Below are positions 8,610 through 17,205 of a stretch of 64,000 bases of DNA, piece by piece (within the stretch, counting starts at the first letter, position 1; every line of letters starts with the position of its first letter). Where the stretch lies: assembly GCF_014207855.1 (NCBI RefSeq), contig NZ_JACHKZ010000004.1:124001-188000 (forward strand). The letters are read 5' to 3'. Source of the DNA: Comamonas odontotermitis. GTDB taxonomy: Bacteria; Pseudomonadota; Gammaproteobacteria; Burkholderiales; Burkholderiaceae_C. The notes beneath the pieces were generated by a model that was not told the DNA's origin, searched no databases, and worked only from the letters and a program-made list of their open reading frames with translations. Made by a program: the position numbers and the translations under genes.

Positions 8610-10202
8610 TCAGCGGCGCAGCAGGCTGCGCAGCTTCATGCCCGACAACGCAAGCACACCAAAGTACAGTCCCACGGAGCCTGACAGCCACAGCACCAGC
8701 CAGCCGACACGCTTGAGCCGTTCGCTGCCCAGCGCCACCCAGTCGAGCGTATGCGATCCCCACAGCAAAAAGATGGTCAGCAGGCCGGTCGCCAGCCCCA
8801 CGCGGGCAAAAAAGATGAGCCACCCCGGCTGGGGCTTGAAGCTGCCGCGACGCAGCAAGCCGATCAACAGCCACAGCGCATTCACGATCGCCCCCAGGCC
8901 AATCGACAGCGCAAGACCTGCATGTGCAAAACTAGGTACCAGCACCACATTCAGCAACTGGGTGATCACCAGCACGCAAATGGCAATCTTGACCGGCGTG
9001 CGGATATCCTGGCTCGCATAAAAGCCTGGTGCCAACACCTTGATGGCCACCATAGCCAGCAGCCCTACTCCATAGCCTTGCAATGCCAGCGCAATCTGCC
9101 CCACATCCGATCCCTTGAGCGCGCCATAGTGGAACAGCACTGCCACCAAGGGCTTGGCAAAAGCCAGCAAGGCTGCAGCACATGGCACTGCCAGCAGTAC
9201 CACCATGCGCAGACCCCAATCCAGCATCGCGCCATAGCGCGCATCGTCTCCCGCCGCCTTGGCCGATGCCAACTGGGGCGTCAGCACCACACCCAATGCC
9301 ACGCCCAGCAACGCGGTGGGAAACTCCATCAGCCGGTCGGCATAGAACAGCCAGGTCACGCTGCCCGTTGCCATGTAAGACGCAATCTGCGTATTGATCA
9401 TCAGCGAGATCTGCGCCACCCCCACACCCAGCAGCGCAGGCGCCATCAGCGTCAGAATGCGGCGCACGCCAGCATCTGCCCATGCCGCCCTGATGGCCGA
9501 CGGCCTGAAGGCAATGCGCGGCACCATGGCTATGCGCCGCAGCGCCGGAAACTGGATGGCCAACTGCAGCACGCCCCCCAGCATCACCCCCGCCGCCATG
9601 GCATAGATGGGCTCCATGCCGCGCGCGCGCAGCCAGGGCGCCAGCAACAGAGCAGCCACAATCATGCTGACATTGAGCAGCACTGGCGTGAATGCCGGCA
9701 CGACAAAGCGCTTCCAGGTATTGAGCACGCCAGCGGCCAATGCCACCAGCGACATGAAGCCGATGTAGGGAAACATCCATCGCGTCATCAGCACGGCTGC
9801 GTCATAGCTGTGGGCATTCTGGCGCAGGCCACTCGCCAGCAGCCATACCAGGGCCGGTGCAGCCACGACACCCACCACACAGGTCACCGCCAGAATCCAG
9901 AACAGTACCGTTGCCACACTTTGCACCAGGGTGCGCGTGCGCTCCTCGCCTTCCTTGGCCAGGGTGGTGGCCAGCACTGGCACAAAGGCCTGGCTGAAGG
10001 CCCCTTCCGCAAACAATCGCCTGAACAGGTTGGGAATGCGGAAGGCCACATTGAAAGCGTCTGTCAGCGCGCTGGCACCGAACATGGTGGCCATCAGCAG
10101 GTCGCGGGCAAGGCCTGTCACACGCGAGAGCAGCGTGAACAGGGAGACGGTGGAGGCGGCTTTGAACAGAGACACCCGCGAAGTGTAGCCGTGCCCAGCC
10201 AA
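8610..10202 (-). CDS. murJ: Lipid II flippase MurJ
   Basis: Inner-membrane MOP-superfamily flippase that moves lipid II across the membrane for peptidoglycan synthesis. Its 530 residues hold about 14 hydrophobic segments and the family start region SLFKAASTVSLFTLLSRVTGLARDLL, plus the NLFRRLFAEGAFSQAFVPV block. The real start may be the GTG at 10175 (nine codons in), where homology to MurJ begins; neither site has an obvious ribosome binding site. It is divergent from rpsT, a linkage common in betaproteobacteria. Confidence 0.93.
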   Translation of the reverse strand: MAGHGYTSRVSLFKAASTVSLFTLLSRVTGLARDLLMATMFGASALTDAFNVAFRIPNLFRRLFAEGAFSQAFVPVLATTLAKEGEERTRTLVQSVATVLFWILAVTCVVGVVAAPALVWLLASGLRQNAHSYDAAVLMTRWMFPYIGFMSLVALAAGVLNTWKRFVVPAFTPVLLNVSMIVAALLLAPWLRARGMEPIYAMAAGVMLGGVLQLAIQFPALRRIAMVPRIAFRPSAIRAAWADAGVRRILTLMAPALLGVGVAQISLMINTQIASYMATGSVTWLFYADRLMEFPTALLGVALGVVLTPQLASAKAAGDDARYGAMLDWGLRMVVLLAVPCAAALLAFAKPLVAVLFHYGALKGSDVGQIALALQGYGVGLLAMVAIKVLAPGFYASQDIRTPVKIAICVLVITQLLNVVLVPSFAHAGLALSIGLGAIVNALWLLIGLLRRGSFKPQPGWLIFFARVGLATGLLTIFLLWGSHTLDWVALGSERLKRVGWLVLWLSGSVGLYFGVLALSGMKLRSLLRR

Positions 10203-10219
10203 GGGATTGGACTGGCGCC

Positions 10220-10248
10220 TGGATTTCTGTGTAAATTGCCGCTATAAT
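10220..10248 (+). promoter_or_regulatory. Putative rpsT promoter
   Basis: A perfect -10 hexamer TATAAT at 10243-10248 lies 47 bp before the rpsT start. A weak -35-like hexamer (TGGATT) is placed 17 bp upstream. The -10 is convincing; the -35 is approximate. Confidence 0.6.
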
Positions 10249-10294
10249 CGCCGGTTCACTGACAACATCCGCAGACTTTTAAGGATAAATCATC

Positions 10295-10591
10295 ATGGCA
10301 TCCAAGCCAGTCAAGAAGAACCCCCGTTTGGCATCCGGCCGCAAGCGCGCCCGCCAGAACGTCAAGCTGAACGCCGCCAACACCTCGCTGCGTTCGAAGT
10401 ACCGCACCGCTATCAAGAACGTGGAAAAGGCTGTTGCCGCTGGCGACAAGACCAAGGCCACCGAACTGTTTGCAAAGGCCCAGTCCGTGCTGGATACGAT
10501 TGCCGACAAGGGCATCTTCCACAAGAACAAGGCCGCTCGCGATAAGAGCCGCATTGCTGCCAAGGTGAAAGCCCTGGCATTGGCCGCCTAA
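10295..10591 (+). CDS. rpsT: 30S ribosomal protein S20
   Basis: Primary-binding protein of the small ribosomal subunit. The 98 residues are basic and helical and match S20: [20 protein letters not shown] at the start, then [19 protein letters not shown] and the C-terminal [20 protein letters not shown]. An AAGGA-type ribosome binding site precedes the ATG. It has its own TATAAT promoter and a strong terminator, so it is monocistronic. About ten residues longer than the E. coli protein, as is usual in this group. Confidence 0.97.
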   Translation: MASKPVKKNPRLASGRKRARQNVKLNAANTSLRSKYRTAIKNVEKAVAAGDKTKATELFAKAQSVLDTIADKGIFHKNKAARDKSRIAAKVKALALAA

Positions 10592-10658
10592 TTCACTTAG
10601 GCAATCGCACGGGCAGATCACCTGCCCGCCGTTTGTAAACGGGTGCGCTGTCAGTAGT

Positions 10659-10686
10659 AAAAAAGCCGTCGCAAGACGGCTTTTTT
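10659..10686. terminator. rpsT terminator
   Basis: Perfect 12-bp stem AAAAAAGCCGTC / GACGGCTTTTTT with a GCAA tetraloop. It lies 68 bp downstream of the rpsT stop. Another GC-rich hairpin (GGGCAG/CTGCCC) precedes it near 10610-10625. Confidence 0.9.
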
Positions 10687-10817
10687 ACGTTGTTGCAGCA
10701 CCAAAATAGGTTCTGGTTCGCACTGGCATTCATTCAAGCGTTCAAAATTAGTAGCACGCTTGGCAATACCTTTGCCAACAGGCAGGCTGGTCTGCCTTAC
10801 CAATGGCGCGCATCCCC

Positions 10818-10845
10818 AAAAAAGAAGGCCTGAGAATCAGGCCTT
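10818..10845 (-). terminator. Terminator overlapping the DUF3579 stop codon
   Basis: Perfect 9-bp stem AAGGCCTGA / TCAGGCCTT (10825-10833 and 10837-10845) with a 3-nt loop, followed on the minus strand by six T (10818-10823). The TGA stop of the DUF3579 gene is part of the stem. Confidence 0.85.
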
Positions 10846-11172
10846 GGTTGCGGGAGCGGGTGCCGATGCATCCGGGATCAGACAGGCATCGGTCGTCTGC
10901 AGATCGTTGTCGCGGGCAAAATTCATCACAAAGTCCCAAGCCATCGGCTCATGGGCCTGCAACTCGCGCTTGACCACCACGCACTTGGCGCCGTTCATCG
11001 TGGTGGGAATGCACCAGGGCGAATAACCCAGGTGGCTACCAGGGCGCATGCCGCCCGGGCGAAACTGGCTCATCACCCCAGCCAGGCGCTCCGCCCAGTC
11101 GCTGGGGCGAAATGTCTTTCCACCCTGGGTAATGCCCAAAATGAAAACCTCTTGAGATGACGGAGAAACCAT
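10837..11172 (-). CDS. DUF3579 domain-containing protein
   Basis: A 111-residue protein of the betaproteobacterial DUF3579 family; function unknown. It shows no signal peptide or membrane segment. Conserved-looking blocks include FRPSDWAERLAGVMSQFRPGG, YSPWCIPTTMNGAKCVVV and EPMAWDFVMNFARDNDLQ. In related genomes this gene is kept next to argD/argF, as here, which hints at a link with arginine or ornithine metabolism, but that is inference. It is divergent from argD across a 400-bp region, and its stop codon lies inside its terminator hairpin. Confidence 0.82.
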   Translation of the reverse strand: MVSPSSQEVFILGITQGGKTFRPSDWAERLAGVMSQFRPGGMRPGSHLGYSPWCIPTTMNGAKCVVVKRELQAHEPMAWDFVMNFARDNDLQTTDACLIPDASAPAPATKA

Positions 11173-11573
11173 GTGACGGAAACCTCTGATAACGGCCTTC
11201 CAGGAGGATCACTGCCCGAGGCCAAACCGTTATTTTAACTCTTATATAAGAGATAAGTGCGCAGGGCCTATAACTTGAAAACATCATCAAATGCGCTCAA
11301 TGCATAGTTTTGCCCAATATCCATGCAACACCGCGTGCAAAGCGAGCTGCTGATGCTGAAATGGGCACAGCACTACACGCCTGGCTTGAAACATATGGGG
11401 CATATCAACGCAAAGCGTATACCGCCCCACAAAATGACTTGCGCAATGCAGTGATGCACATTCTTCACTAGTGATGTATTGCCCAGCACCTAGAATGGCC
11501 CTTCCACCTGATGCTCAGCCAACTCTAGCGGGTATCTGTGGAGTTTTTATTTACTTTTTTGTGGAGATTTCCC
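11173..11573. other. DUF3579-argD divergent intergenic region
   Basis: About 400 bp with lower GC than its surroundings; no gene seen. It contains two palindromes that may be operators: CTCTTATATAAGAG (11239-11252), nearer DUF3579, and TCACTAGTGA (11465-11474), about 100 bp before argD. Confidence 0.6.
11239..11252. promoter_or_regulatory. Candidate operator palindrome CTCTTATATAAGAG
   Basis: A perfect 14-bp palindrome 67 bp upstream of the DUF3579 start. Similar CTTATATAAG palindromes are known as transcription-factor sites in betaproteobacteria; which factor would act here cannot be told. Confidence 0.45.
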
Positions 11574-12776
11574 ATGAACGACATCGTCAAGCCTGCAGAG
11601 CCCCATGTGATGACTACCTATGGCCGCGTGCCAGTCGCACTGGAGCGAGGCCAGGGCGTGCGTGTGTGGGATGTCAATGGCAAGGAATATCTCGATGCGC
11701 TGGGTGGCATTGCCGTCAACACGCTGGGGCACAACCATGCCAAGCTGGTGGCGGCCCTGCACGACCAGATGACCAAGCTGATCCACACCAGCAATTACTA
11801 CTATGTGCCTGGCCAGGAAAAGCTGGCCGCCCTGCTGGTAGAGCGTTCGAAGATGACCAACGCCTTCTTCTGCTCCACCGGCCTGGAAGCCAACGAGGCA
11901 GCGATCAAGATTGCCCGCAAGTATGGCGTGGACAAGGGCATCGAAAAGCCGGTCATCGTGGTTTTTGACCACGCCTTCCACGGCCGCTCCATTGCCACGA
12001 TGAGCGCCACCGCCAACCCCAAGGTGCGCAATGGCTTTGGCCCGCTGCTCGACGGCTTTCTGCGCGTGCCGGCCAATGATTTTGTGGCATTGAAGGAAGC
12101 AACCGAAGGCAACCCCAACATCGTCGCCGTGATGATGGAGCCCATCCAGGGCGAAGGCGGTCTGCACCCCATGCGCGCCGACTTCATGAAGCAGGTGCGC
12201 GAGCTTTGCGACGCTCAGGACTGGCTGTTTGTGGTGGACGAAATCCAGGCCGGCATGGGCCGCACCGGCAAATGGTTTGCCCACCAGTGGGCTGGCATCG
12301 TGCCTGATGTGATGTCACTGGCCAAGGGCCTGGGCTCGGGCGTGCCGATCGGTGCAGTCGTGGCGGGCCCCAAGGCAGCCAAGGTGTTCCAGCCCGGCAA
12401 CCATGGCACAACGTTTGGCGGCAACCCCCTGGCGATGCGTGCTGGTGTCGAAACCATCCGCATCATGGAAGAAGAGAAGCTGCTGGACAATGCCACCAAA
12501 GTGGGCGATTACCTGAAAGCCGCGCTGAACAAGGCGTTTGCGGGCACGGAGGGCTTCGTCGAGGTGCGCGGACAGGGCCTGATGATTGGTGTGGAGCTGA
12601 ACAAGCCCTGCGGCGAGCTGATCGCCCGTGGAGCGCAAGAGGCAGGCCTGCTGTTCAGCGTGACTGCCGACACCGTGATCCGCCTCGTGCCTTCGCTCAT
12701 CCTGACGGAAGCGGAAGCCGACGAAATCGTCGCCAGGCTGGCCCCGTTGGTCAAGGCATTCCTGGCTGGCAAATAA
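11574..12776 (+). CDS. argD: Acetylornithine aminotransferase
   Basis: PLP-dependent class III aminotransferase converting N-acetylglutamate semialdehyde and glutamate to N-acetylornithine and 2-oxoglutarate in arginine synthesis; it may also serve lysine synthesis. The 400 residues include FCSTGLEANEAAIKIAR, the FDHAFHGRS region, FVVDEIQAGMGRTGKWFAHQ and the PLP-lysine motif SLAKGLGSGVP. The start ATG at 11574 follows a GGAG site. argF lies 102 bp downstream on the same strand and completes the ornithine-to-citrulline part of the pathway. Confidence 0.92.
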   Translation: MNDIVKPAEPHVMTTYGRVPVALERGQGVRVWDVNGKEYLDALGGIAVNTLGHNHAKLVAALHDQMTKLIHTSNYYYVPGQEKLAALLVERSKMTNAFFCSTGLEANEAAIKIARKYGVDKGIEKPVIVVFDHAFHGRSIATMSATANPKVRNGFGPLLDGFLRVPANDFVALKEATEGNPNIVAVMMEPIQGEGGLHPMRADFMKQVRELCDAQDWLFVVDEIQAGMGRTGKWFAHQWAGIVPDVMSLAKGLGSGVPIGAVVAGPKAAKVFQPGNHGTTFGGNPLAMRAGVETIRIMEEEKLLDNATKVGDYLKAALNKAFAGTEGFVEVRGQGLMIGVELNKPCGELIARGAQEAGLLFSVTADTVIRLVPSLILTEAEADEIVARLAPLVKAFLAGK

Positions 12777-12878
12777 ACCACGGCTTATGCAAATTCGGAT
12801 CAAGCCTGCAGCCTGCCAATAGGAAAGCCCGCTGCGCATCCTTGTTTGCATAAGCTCTACCGACAAAACCCGAGCGTT

Positions 12879-13799
12879 ATGAAACATTACCTGCAATTCC
12901 AAGACTTCACGGCCGACGAGTATGAATACCTGTTCAAGCGTGCTGCGCTGATCAAGCAGAAGTTCAAGGGCTACGTTACCCACCACACGCTGGCCGACCG
13001 CACGCTGGCCATGATCTTTGAAAAGGCCAGCACGCGCACGCGCGTGAGCTTTGAGGCGGGCATGTACCAGCTGGGTGGCTCCGTGGTGCACCTCACCACC
13101 GGCGACAGCCAGCTGGGCCGCGCCGAGCCCATCGAGGACAGCGCGCGCGTCATCAGCCGCATGACCGATCTGGTGATGATCCGCACCTTCGGCCAGGAAA
13201 AGATCGAGCGCTTTGCCGCGCACTCGCGCGTGCCGGTGATCAACGGCCTGACCAACGAGTTCCACCCCTGCCAGATCCTGGCCGACATCTTCACCTTCAT
13301 CGAGCACCGCGGCTCCATCCAGGGCAAGACGGTGGCCTGGGTGGGTGACGGCAACAACATGGCCAATACCTGGTTGCAGGCAGCCAATCTGCTGGGCTTC
13401 AAGGTACATGTCAGCACGCCAAGCGGCTACGAGATCGATGAAAAACTGGCCTTCAGTGGCCGTCCATATAACAAGGATTGCTACAAAATCTTTGGCAACC
13501 CGATGGATGCCTGCAAGGATGCAGACCTCGTCACCACCGATGTGTGGACCAGCATGGGCTACGAGGAAGAGAACGAGAAGCGCATGAAGGCCTTTGCCGA
13601 CTGGTGCGTGGACCAGGAGATGATGGCGGTTGCCAAGAAGGACGCCCTCTTCATGCATTGCCTGCCCGCGCACCGTGGCGAGGAAGTGCAGGCCGACGTG
13701 ATCGACGGCCCGCAGTCTGTCGTCTGGGACGAAGCCGAAAACCGCATGCACGTGCAAAAGGCGCTGATGGAATACCTGCTCATTGGCAAGCAGGGCTGA
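12879..13799 (+). CDS. argF: Ornithine carbamoyltransferase
   Basis: Makes citrulline from ornithine and carbamoyl phosphate. The 306 residues show the carbamoyl-phosphate motif in EKASTRTRVSFEAGMYQLGG, HPCQILADIFTF, the ornithine-binding WVGDGNNMANTW and the C-terminal MHCLPAHRGEEV. Ser-Thr-Arg-Thr-Arg identifies a carbamoyltransferase, and the HCLP motif identifies OTCase rather than ATCase. The start at 12879 gives the usual MKHYLQFQDF N-terminus. Two terminators follow. Confidence 0.95.
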   Translation: MKHYLQFQDFTADEYEYLFKRAALIKQKFKGYVTHHTLADRTLAMIFEKASTRTRVSFEAGMYQLGGSVVHLTTGDSQLGRAEPIEDSARVISRMTDLVMIRTFGQEKIERFAAHSRVPVINGLTNEFHPCQILADIFTFIEHRGSIQGKTVAWVGDGNNMANTWLQAANLLGFKVHVSTPSGYEIDEKLAFSGRPYNKDCYKIFGNPMDACKDADLVTTDVWTSMGYEEENEKRMKAFADWCVDQEMMAVAKKDALFMHCLPAHRGEEVQADVIDGPQSVVWDEAENRMHVQKALMEYLLIGKQG

Positions 13800-13818
13800 T
13801 CGGCATTCCGCCATTGCC

Positions 13819-13846
13819 GCAAACGGCCTTCGGGCCGTTTTTTGTG
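13819..13846 (+). terminator. argF terminator
   Basis: Stem AACGGCC / GGCCGTT with a TTCG tetraloop followed by a T-run, about 20 bp after the argF stop. Confidence 0.88.
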
Positions 13847-13871
13847 GGCCAAGCCAAGAGACGGGATCGGC

Positions 13872-13905
13872 AAAAAAAGAGGACTGCCAAGCAGTCCTCT
13901 TTTTA
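13872..13905. terminator. Second, bidirectional terminator between argF and ahpF
   Basis: Perfect 14-bp inverted repeat (AAAAAGAGGACTGC / GCAGTCCTCTTTTT) with a CAA loop, between convergent genes. A degenerate ATAGCTACTTGCGCTTGA repeat follows at about 13920-13960. Confidence 0.85.
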
Positions 13906-13971
13906 TTCGGTCAGTATCATTTTTATAGCTACTTGCGCTTGACAGTCAAGCATCTGTAGCTAATTTCCACT

Positions 13972-15528
13972 TCAGTGTCGGATCAAGTGATCGAAGGCAG
14001 ACAGCGCCGCCGTGGCACCCGCGCCTGCGGCAATGATGATCTGCTTGAACGGTACGTTCGTGCAATCACCGGCAGCAAACACGCCCGGCAGATTGGTTTC
14101 GCCCTTGGCATTGATCTCGATCTCGCCAAAGCGCGTCAGGCCCACCGTGCCCTTGAGCCAGTCGGTGTTGGGCAGCAGACCGATCTGCACAAAGATACCT
14201 TCGAGCGCAACCTGCTTGATCTCGTCGTTGGTACGGTCCTTGTACGTGAGGCCGGTCACCTTTTTGCCGTCGCCGTTCACCTCCGTGGTCTGCGCATTCA
14301 AAATCACCTTGACGTTCGGCAAGGTTGCCAGCTTCTTCTGCAGCACGGCATCGGCCTTCAGTTCTGCAGCAAACTCCAGCACCGTGACGCTCTTGACGAC
14401 ACCGGCCAGGTCGATGGCTGCTTCAATGCCCGAATTGCCGCCGCCGATCACGGCCACATCCTTGCCCTTGAACAGCGGACCGTCGCAGTGCGGGCAGTAC
14501 GTCACGCCCTTGGTGCGGTACTTGTCTTCGCCAGGCACGTTCATGTTGCGCCAGCGCGCGCCGGTCGAGAGGATCACGGTCTTGGCCTTGAGCTTGGCGC
14601 CCGATTCCGTCTCGATCTCGATCAAGCCGCCTTCTTGCGCAGCAGGCGTGAGGCGCTTGGCGGTCTGCAAGGCCATGATGTCCACCTCGTAGTCGCGGAT
14701 ATGGTTTTCCATCGCCGCAGACAGCTTGGGGCCTTCGGTCTTGCTCACCGAGATGAAATTCTCGATGTCCACGGTATCGAGCATCTGGCCGCCAATGCGG
14801 TCAGCAGCCATGCCGGTGCGGATGCCTTTGCGGGCGGCATAGATGGCCGCAGCCGCGCCAGCGGGGCCACCGCCCACCACCAGCACATCAAAGGCTTCCT
14901 TGGCAGATATCTTGGCGGCTTCGCGTGCCGCAGCGCCCGTGTCCACCTTGGCAACGATCTCGGCCAGCTCCATGCGGCCCTGGCCAAAGCGCTCGCCATT
15001 AACAAAAACGGTAGGCACCGCCATCACTTCACGCGCTTCCACTTCCTTCTGGAAGATGCCGCCGTCGATCGCAGTGTGCGTGATCTTGGGGTTGAGCACC
15101 GCCATCAGGTTCAGTGCCTGCACCACGTCCGGGCAGTTATGGCACGACAGCGAGTAATAGGTCTCGAAGTGCAGCGGCGTATCGATGTTCCTGACCTGCT
15201 CCAGCAGATCGGCTGATTCCTTCGATGGGTGGCCGCCCACCTGCAGCAATGCCAGCACCAGCGAGGTGAATTCATGGCCCAGAGGCACGCCGGCAAAACG
15301 CACGCCGGTATCCACGCCTGGGTTGGTGATCAGAAATGAAGGCCTGCGCTCGTCGCCATCCTTCTTCTCGACCACGGTGATCTTGTCATTGAGTTCCTTG
15401 ATGTCCGCGAGCAACTCGCGCACTTCCTGCGACTTTTCGTCATCGCCCAAGGCCGCCACCAGCTCGACGGGCTTGGTCAGACGCTCCAAGTACGCTTTCA
15501 GTTGTGCTTTCATGGTGTTGTCGAGCAT
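13972..15528 (-). CDS. ahpF: Alkyl hydroperoxide reductase subunit F
   Basis: Flavoprotein disulfide reductase that passes electrons from NADH to AhpC. The 518 residues have an N-terminal double thioredoxin-like domain with redox motif CHNC ([12 protein letters not shown]), then the FAD/NADH reductase part with [19 protein letters not shown], the active-site disulfide in [12 protein letters not shown] and VIGGGNSG for NADH. The start at 15528 has AAGGAAG 6 nt upstream; an upstream ATG gives a non-conserved leader. It lies downstream of ahpC, separated by a hairpin terminator that probably lowers ahpF expression relative to ahpC. Confidence 0.95.
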   Translation of the reverse strand: MLDNTMKAQLKAYLERLTKPVELVAALGDDEKSQEVRELLADIKELNDKITVVEKKDGDERRPSFLITNPGVDTGVRFAGVPLGHEFTSLVLALLQVGGHPSKESADLLEQVRNIDTPLHFETYYSLSCHNCPDVVQALNLMAVLNPKITHTAIDGGIFQKEVEAREVMAVPTVFVNGERFGQGRMELAEIVAKVDTGAAAREAAKISAKEAFDVLVVGGGPAGAAAAIYAARKGIRTGMAADRIGGQMLDTVDIENFISVSKTEGPKLSAAMENHIRDYEVDIMALQTAKRLTPAAQEGGLIEIETESGAKLKAKTVILSTGARWRNMNVPGEDKYRTKGVTYCPHCDGPLFKGKDVAVIGGGNSGIEAAIDLAGVVKSVTVLEFAAELKADAVLQKKLATLPNVKVILNAQTTEVNGDGKKVTGLTYKDRTNDEIKQVALEGIFVQIGLLPNTDWLKGTVGLTRFGEIEINAKGETNLPGVFAAGDCTNVPFKQIIIAAGAGATAALSAFDHLIRH

Positions 15529-15572
15529 GGATCTTCCTTTTGACTTTGTAACGACTGAATTTTCTAGTTTTT

Positions 15573-15606
15573 GAAAAAACAAAGCCCGGGCGCCAGGCAC
15601 CCGGGC
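15573..15606 (-). terminator. Internal terminator/attenuator between ahpC and ahpF
   Basis: Stem GCCCGGG / CCCGGGC (15584-15590 and 15600-15606) followed on the minus strand by TTTG and six T. Its position between ahpC and ahpF suggests partial termination, giving more AhpC than AhpF. Confidence 0.75.
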
Positions 15607-15643
15607 GTCTATAGCTACTTATTTTGCAGCGGTGCGAGATCGA

Positions 15644-16225
15644 TCAGATCTTGCCGACCAGGTCCAGCGAAGGAGCCAGGGTCTTCTCGCCTTCTTTCCA
15701 CTTGGCAGGGCACACTTCACCTGGGTGAGCAGCGGTGTACTGGGCAGCCTTGAGCTTGCGCAGGGTTTCCGACACGTCACGGGCGATTTCGTTGGAGTGG
15801 ATTTCCATGGTCTTGATCACGCCATCAGGGTTGATCACGAAGGTGCCGCGCAGCGCCAGACCTTCTTCTGGAATGTGCACGCCAAAGGCGTTGGTCAGCT
15901 GGTGCGTAGGATCGCCAACCAGTGGGAACTGGGCCTTGCCTACAGCGTCGGAGGTTTCATGCCACACCTTGTGCGAGAAGTGCGTGTCGGTGGTGACGAT
16001 ATAAACCTCTGCGCCAGCCTTCTGGAACTCGGCGTAGTTGTTGGCTGCGTCTTCAATTTCGGTAGGGCAGTTGAAGGTGAAAGCGGCCGGCATGAAGATC
16101 ACCACGGACCACTTGCCCTTCAGGTCGGCTTCGGTCACGTCGATAAACTCGCCCTTGGCGGCGCCAGCGCGCTGCACGAAAGCAGTGGTCTTGAAGGGTT
16201 GGACTTGCGTATTGATCAGGGACAT
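15644..16225 (-). CDS. ahpC: Alkyl hydroperoxide reductase subunit C (typical 2-Cys peroxiredoxin)
   Basis: Reduces H2O2, organic peroxides and peroxynitrite in the cytoplasm. In the 193 residues the peroxidatic Cys is Cys53 in FTFNCPTE (Asn where many homologues have Val), and the resolving Cys is Cys171 in EVCPAKW. The ribosome binding site AGAAGGAAAC precedes the ATG. It is first of ahpC-ahpF; OxyR or a similar peroxide sensor usually controls this pair, but no clear OxyR site was identified. Confidence 0.95.
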   Translation of the reverse strand: MSLINTQVQPFKTTAFVQRAGAAKGEFIDVTEADLKGKWSVVIFMPAAFTFNCPTEIEDAANNYAEFQKAGAEVYIVTTDTHFSHKVWHETSDAVGKAQFPLVGDPTHQLTNAFGVHIPEEGLALRGTFVINPDGVIKTMEIHSNEIARDVSETLRKLKAAQYTAAHPGEVCPAKWKEGEKTLAPSLDLVGKI

Positions 16226-16629
16226 TGCTGTTTCCTTCTAGTGGTAAAAATTGCTTGACAGGAGTTAGTGTAGGAAAATACGCAGAATTAATCCAGTCAA
16301 TTAAATTGATCGTTTTAATTTGCAAAAGCTATTTTCAGAAACCTGACCTGTCGTACTTTCTCAATGGGGACTTTTGCCGAATTTGCAAGGCTGCACAGCA
16401 AATTGCATGTCACCTCTGCAAGTTAGCACAGCCATGTGACAACAGCCTTGCTTCTCGACAAGGCCGCATCATGCAGGTGCAGACATGCACTGTCAAATGC
16501 GAACACAACTCAACCTTAAACGCAGCCAGAACGCGGCCGCGGGGATTAGGCGCTGGCCTGTTTGGCGCATCGCCGATTCGCCCCGACAATAGACCCATCG
16601 ACCACTGACACACCGAGAAGGAGCCCACC
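16226..16629. other. ahpC-bfr divergent intergenic region
   Basis: About 400 bp with an AT-rich stretch at 16255-16345 close to ahpC. No gene is supported. It must contain the ahpC promoter on the minus strand and the bfr promoter on the plus strand. Confidence 0.6.
16562..16590 (+). promoter_or_regulatory. Putative bfr promoter
   Basis: TTGGCG (16562-16567), a 17-bp spacer and GACAAT (16585-16590), with the -10 ending 39 bp before the bfr ATG. Four of six matches at each hexamer; modest support. Confidence 0.35.
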
Positions 16630-17106
16630 ATGAAAGGCGACCCCAAGGCCATCGGCTTTTTGCAAGCCCAGCTGAAAAACGAACTCACCGCCATCAACCA
16701 GTACTTTCTGCACTACCGCATGTACAAGCACTGGGGCCTCGACAAGCTGGCCAAGAAGGAATATGAGGAATCCATCGGTGAGATGAAGCACGCCGACTGG
16801 CTGATGGACCGCATCTTCATGCTCGACGGACTGCCCAATCTGCAGGACCTGGGCAAACTGCAGATCGGCGAAGACGTGCCAGAGGCGCTCGCATGCGATC
16901 TGCGCCTGGAGCAAGGCGCGCAAGCCACCATCAAGGACGGCATCGCCCACTGCGAAAGCGTGCGCGACTATGTCTCGCGCGATCTGCTGCAAAAGATTCT
17001 GGACGACACCGAAGAGCACATCGACTTTCTCGAAACCCAGCTGGATCTGATCGACAAGGTCGGCACACAGAACTACCTGCAGTCGATGATGGGCGAGCTG
17101 GAATAA
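16630..17106 (+). CDS. bfr: Bacterioferritin
   Basis: Haem-containing iron-storage protein that oxidises and mineralises Fe(II). Its 158 residues align along their length with E. coli Bfr: the ferroxidase ligands Glu18, Glu51 and His54 and the haem-ligand Met52 (EMKHAD, 51-56) are in place, as are GLPNLQDLGKL and the C-terminal Glu/His pair in EEHIDFLE. This is full-length Bfr with haem ligation, not a Dps or ferritin. AAGGAG precedes the ATG. It sits next to the divergent peroxide-defence genes, and a terminator follows. Confidence 0.96.
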   Translation: MKGDPKAIGFLQAQLKNELTAINQYFLHYRMYKHWGLDKLAKKEYEESIGEMKHADWLMDRIFMLDGLPNLQDLGKLQIGEDVPEALACDLRLEQGAQATIKDGIAHCESVRDYVSRDLLQKILDDTEEHIDFLETQLDLIDKVGTQNYLQSMMGELE

Positions 17107-17140
17107 GCCCACCGGGCATCAGGCACAGACCATCCAAACG

Positions 17141-17170
17141 AAAAGGGCGCCCTGCGCCCTTTTCCTTTTC
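17141..17170. terminator. bfr terminator
   Basis: Perfect stem AAAAGGGCGC / GCGCCCTTTT with a CCT loop and further T-rich sequence. It lies between convergent bfr and the alpha-E gene and can work in both directions. Confidence 0.88.
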
Positions 17171-17205
17171 TTCGTCGCTATCGACGCTACAGACTGCTCA
17201 CTTTA

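Noticed and set aside
8751..10247. 498-codon plus-strand open frame opposite murJ
   Set aside because: Gln/His/Arg-rich antisense frame; murJ is unmistakable on the other strand.
12315..13814. 499-codon minus-strand open frame opposite argD-argF
   Set aside because: Spans two clear genes in antisense and has a shadow-like composition.
16255..16345. OxyR site upstream of ahpC
   Set aside because: The region is AT-rich with loose repeats, but the ATAG-N7-CTAT spacing expected of OxyR could not be fitted.
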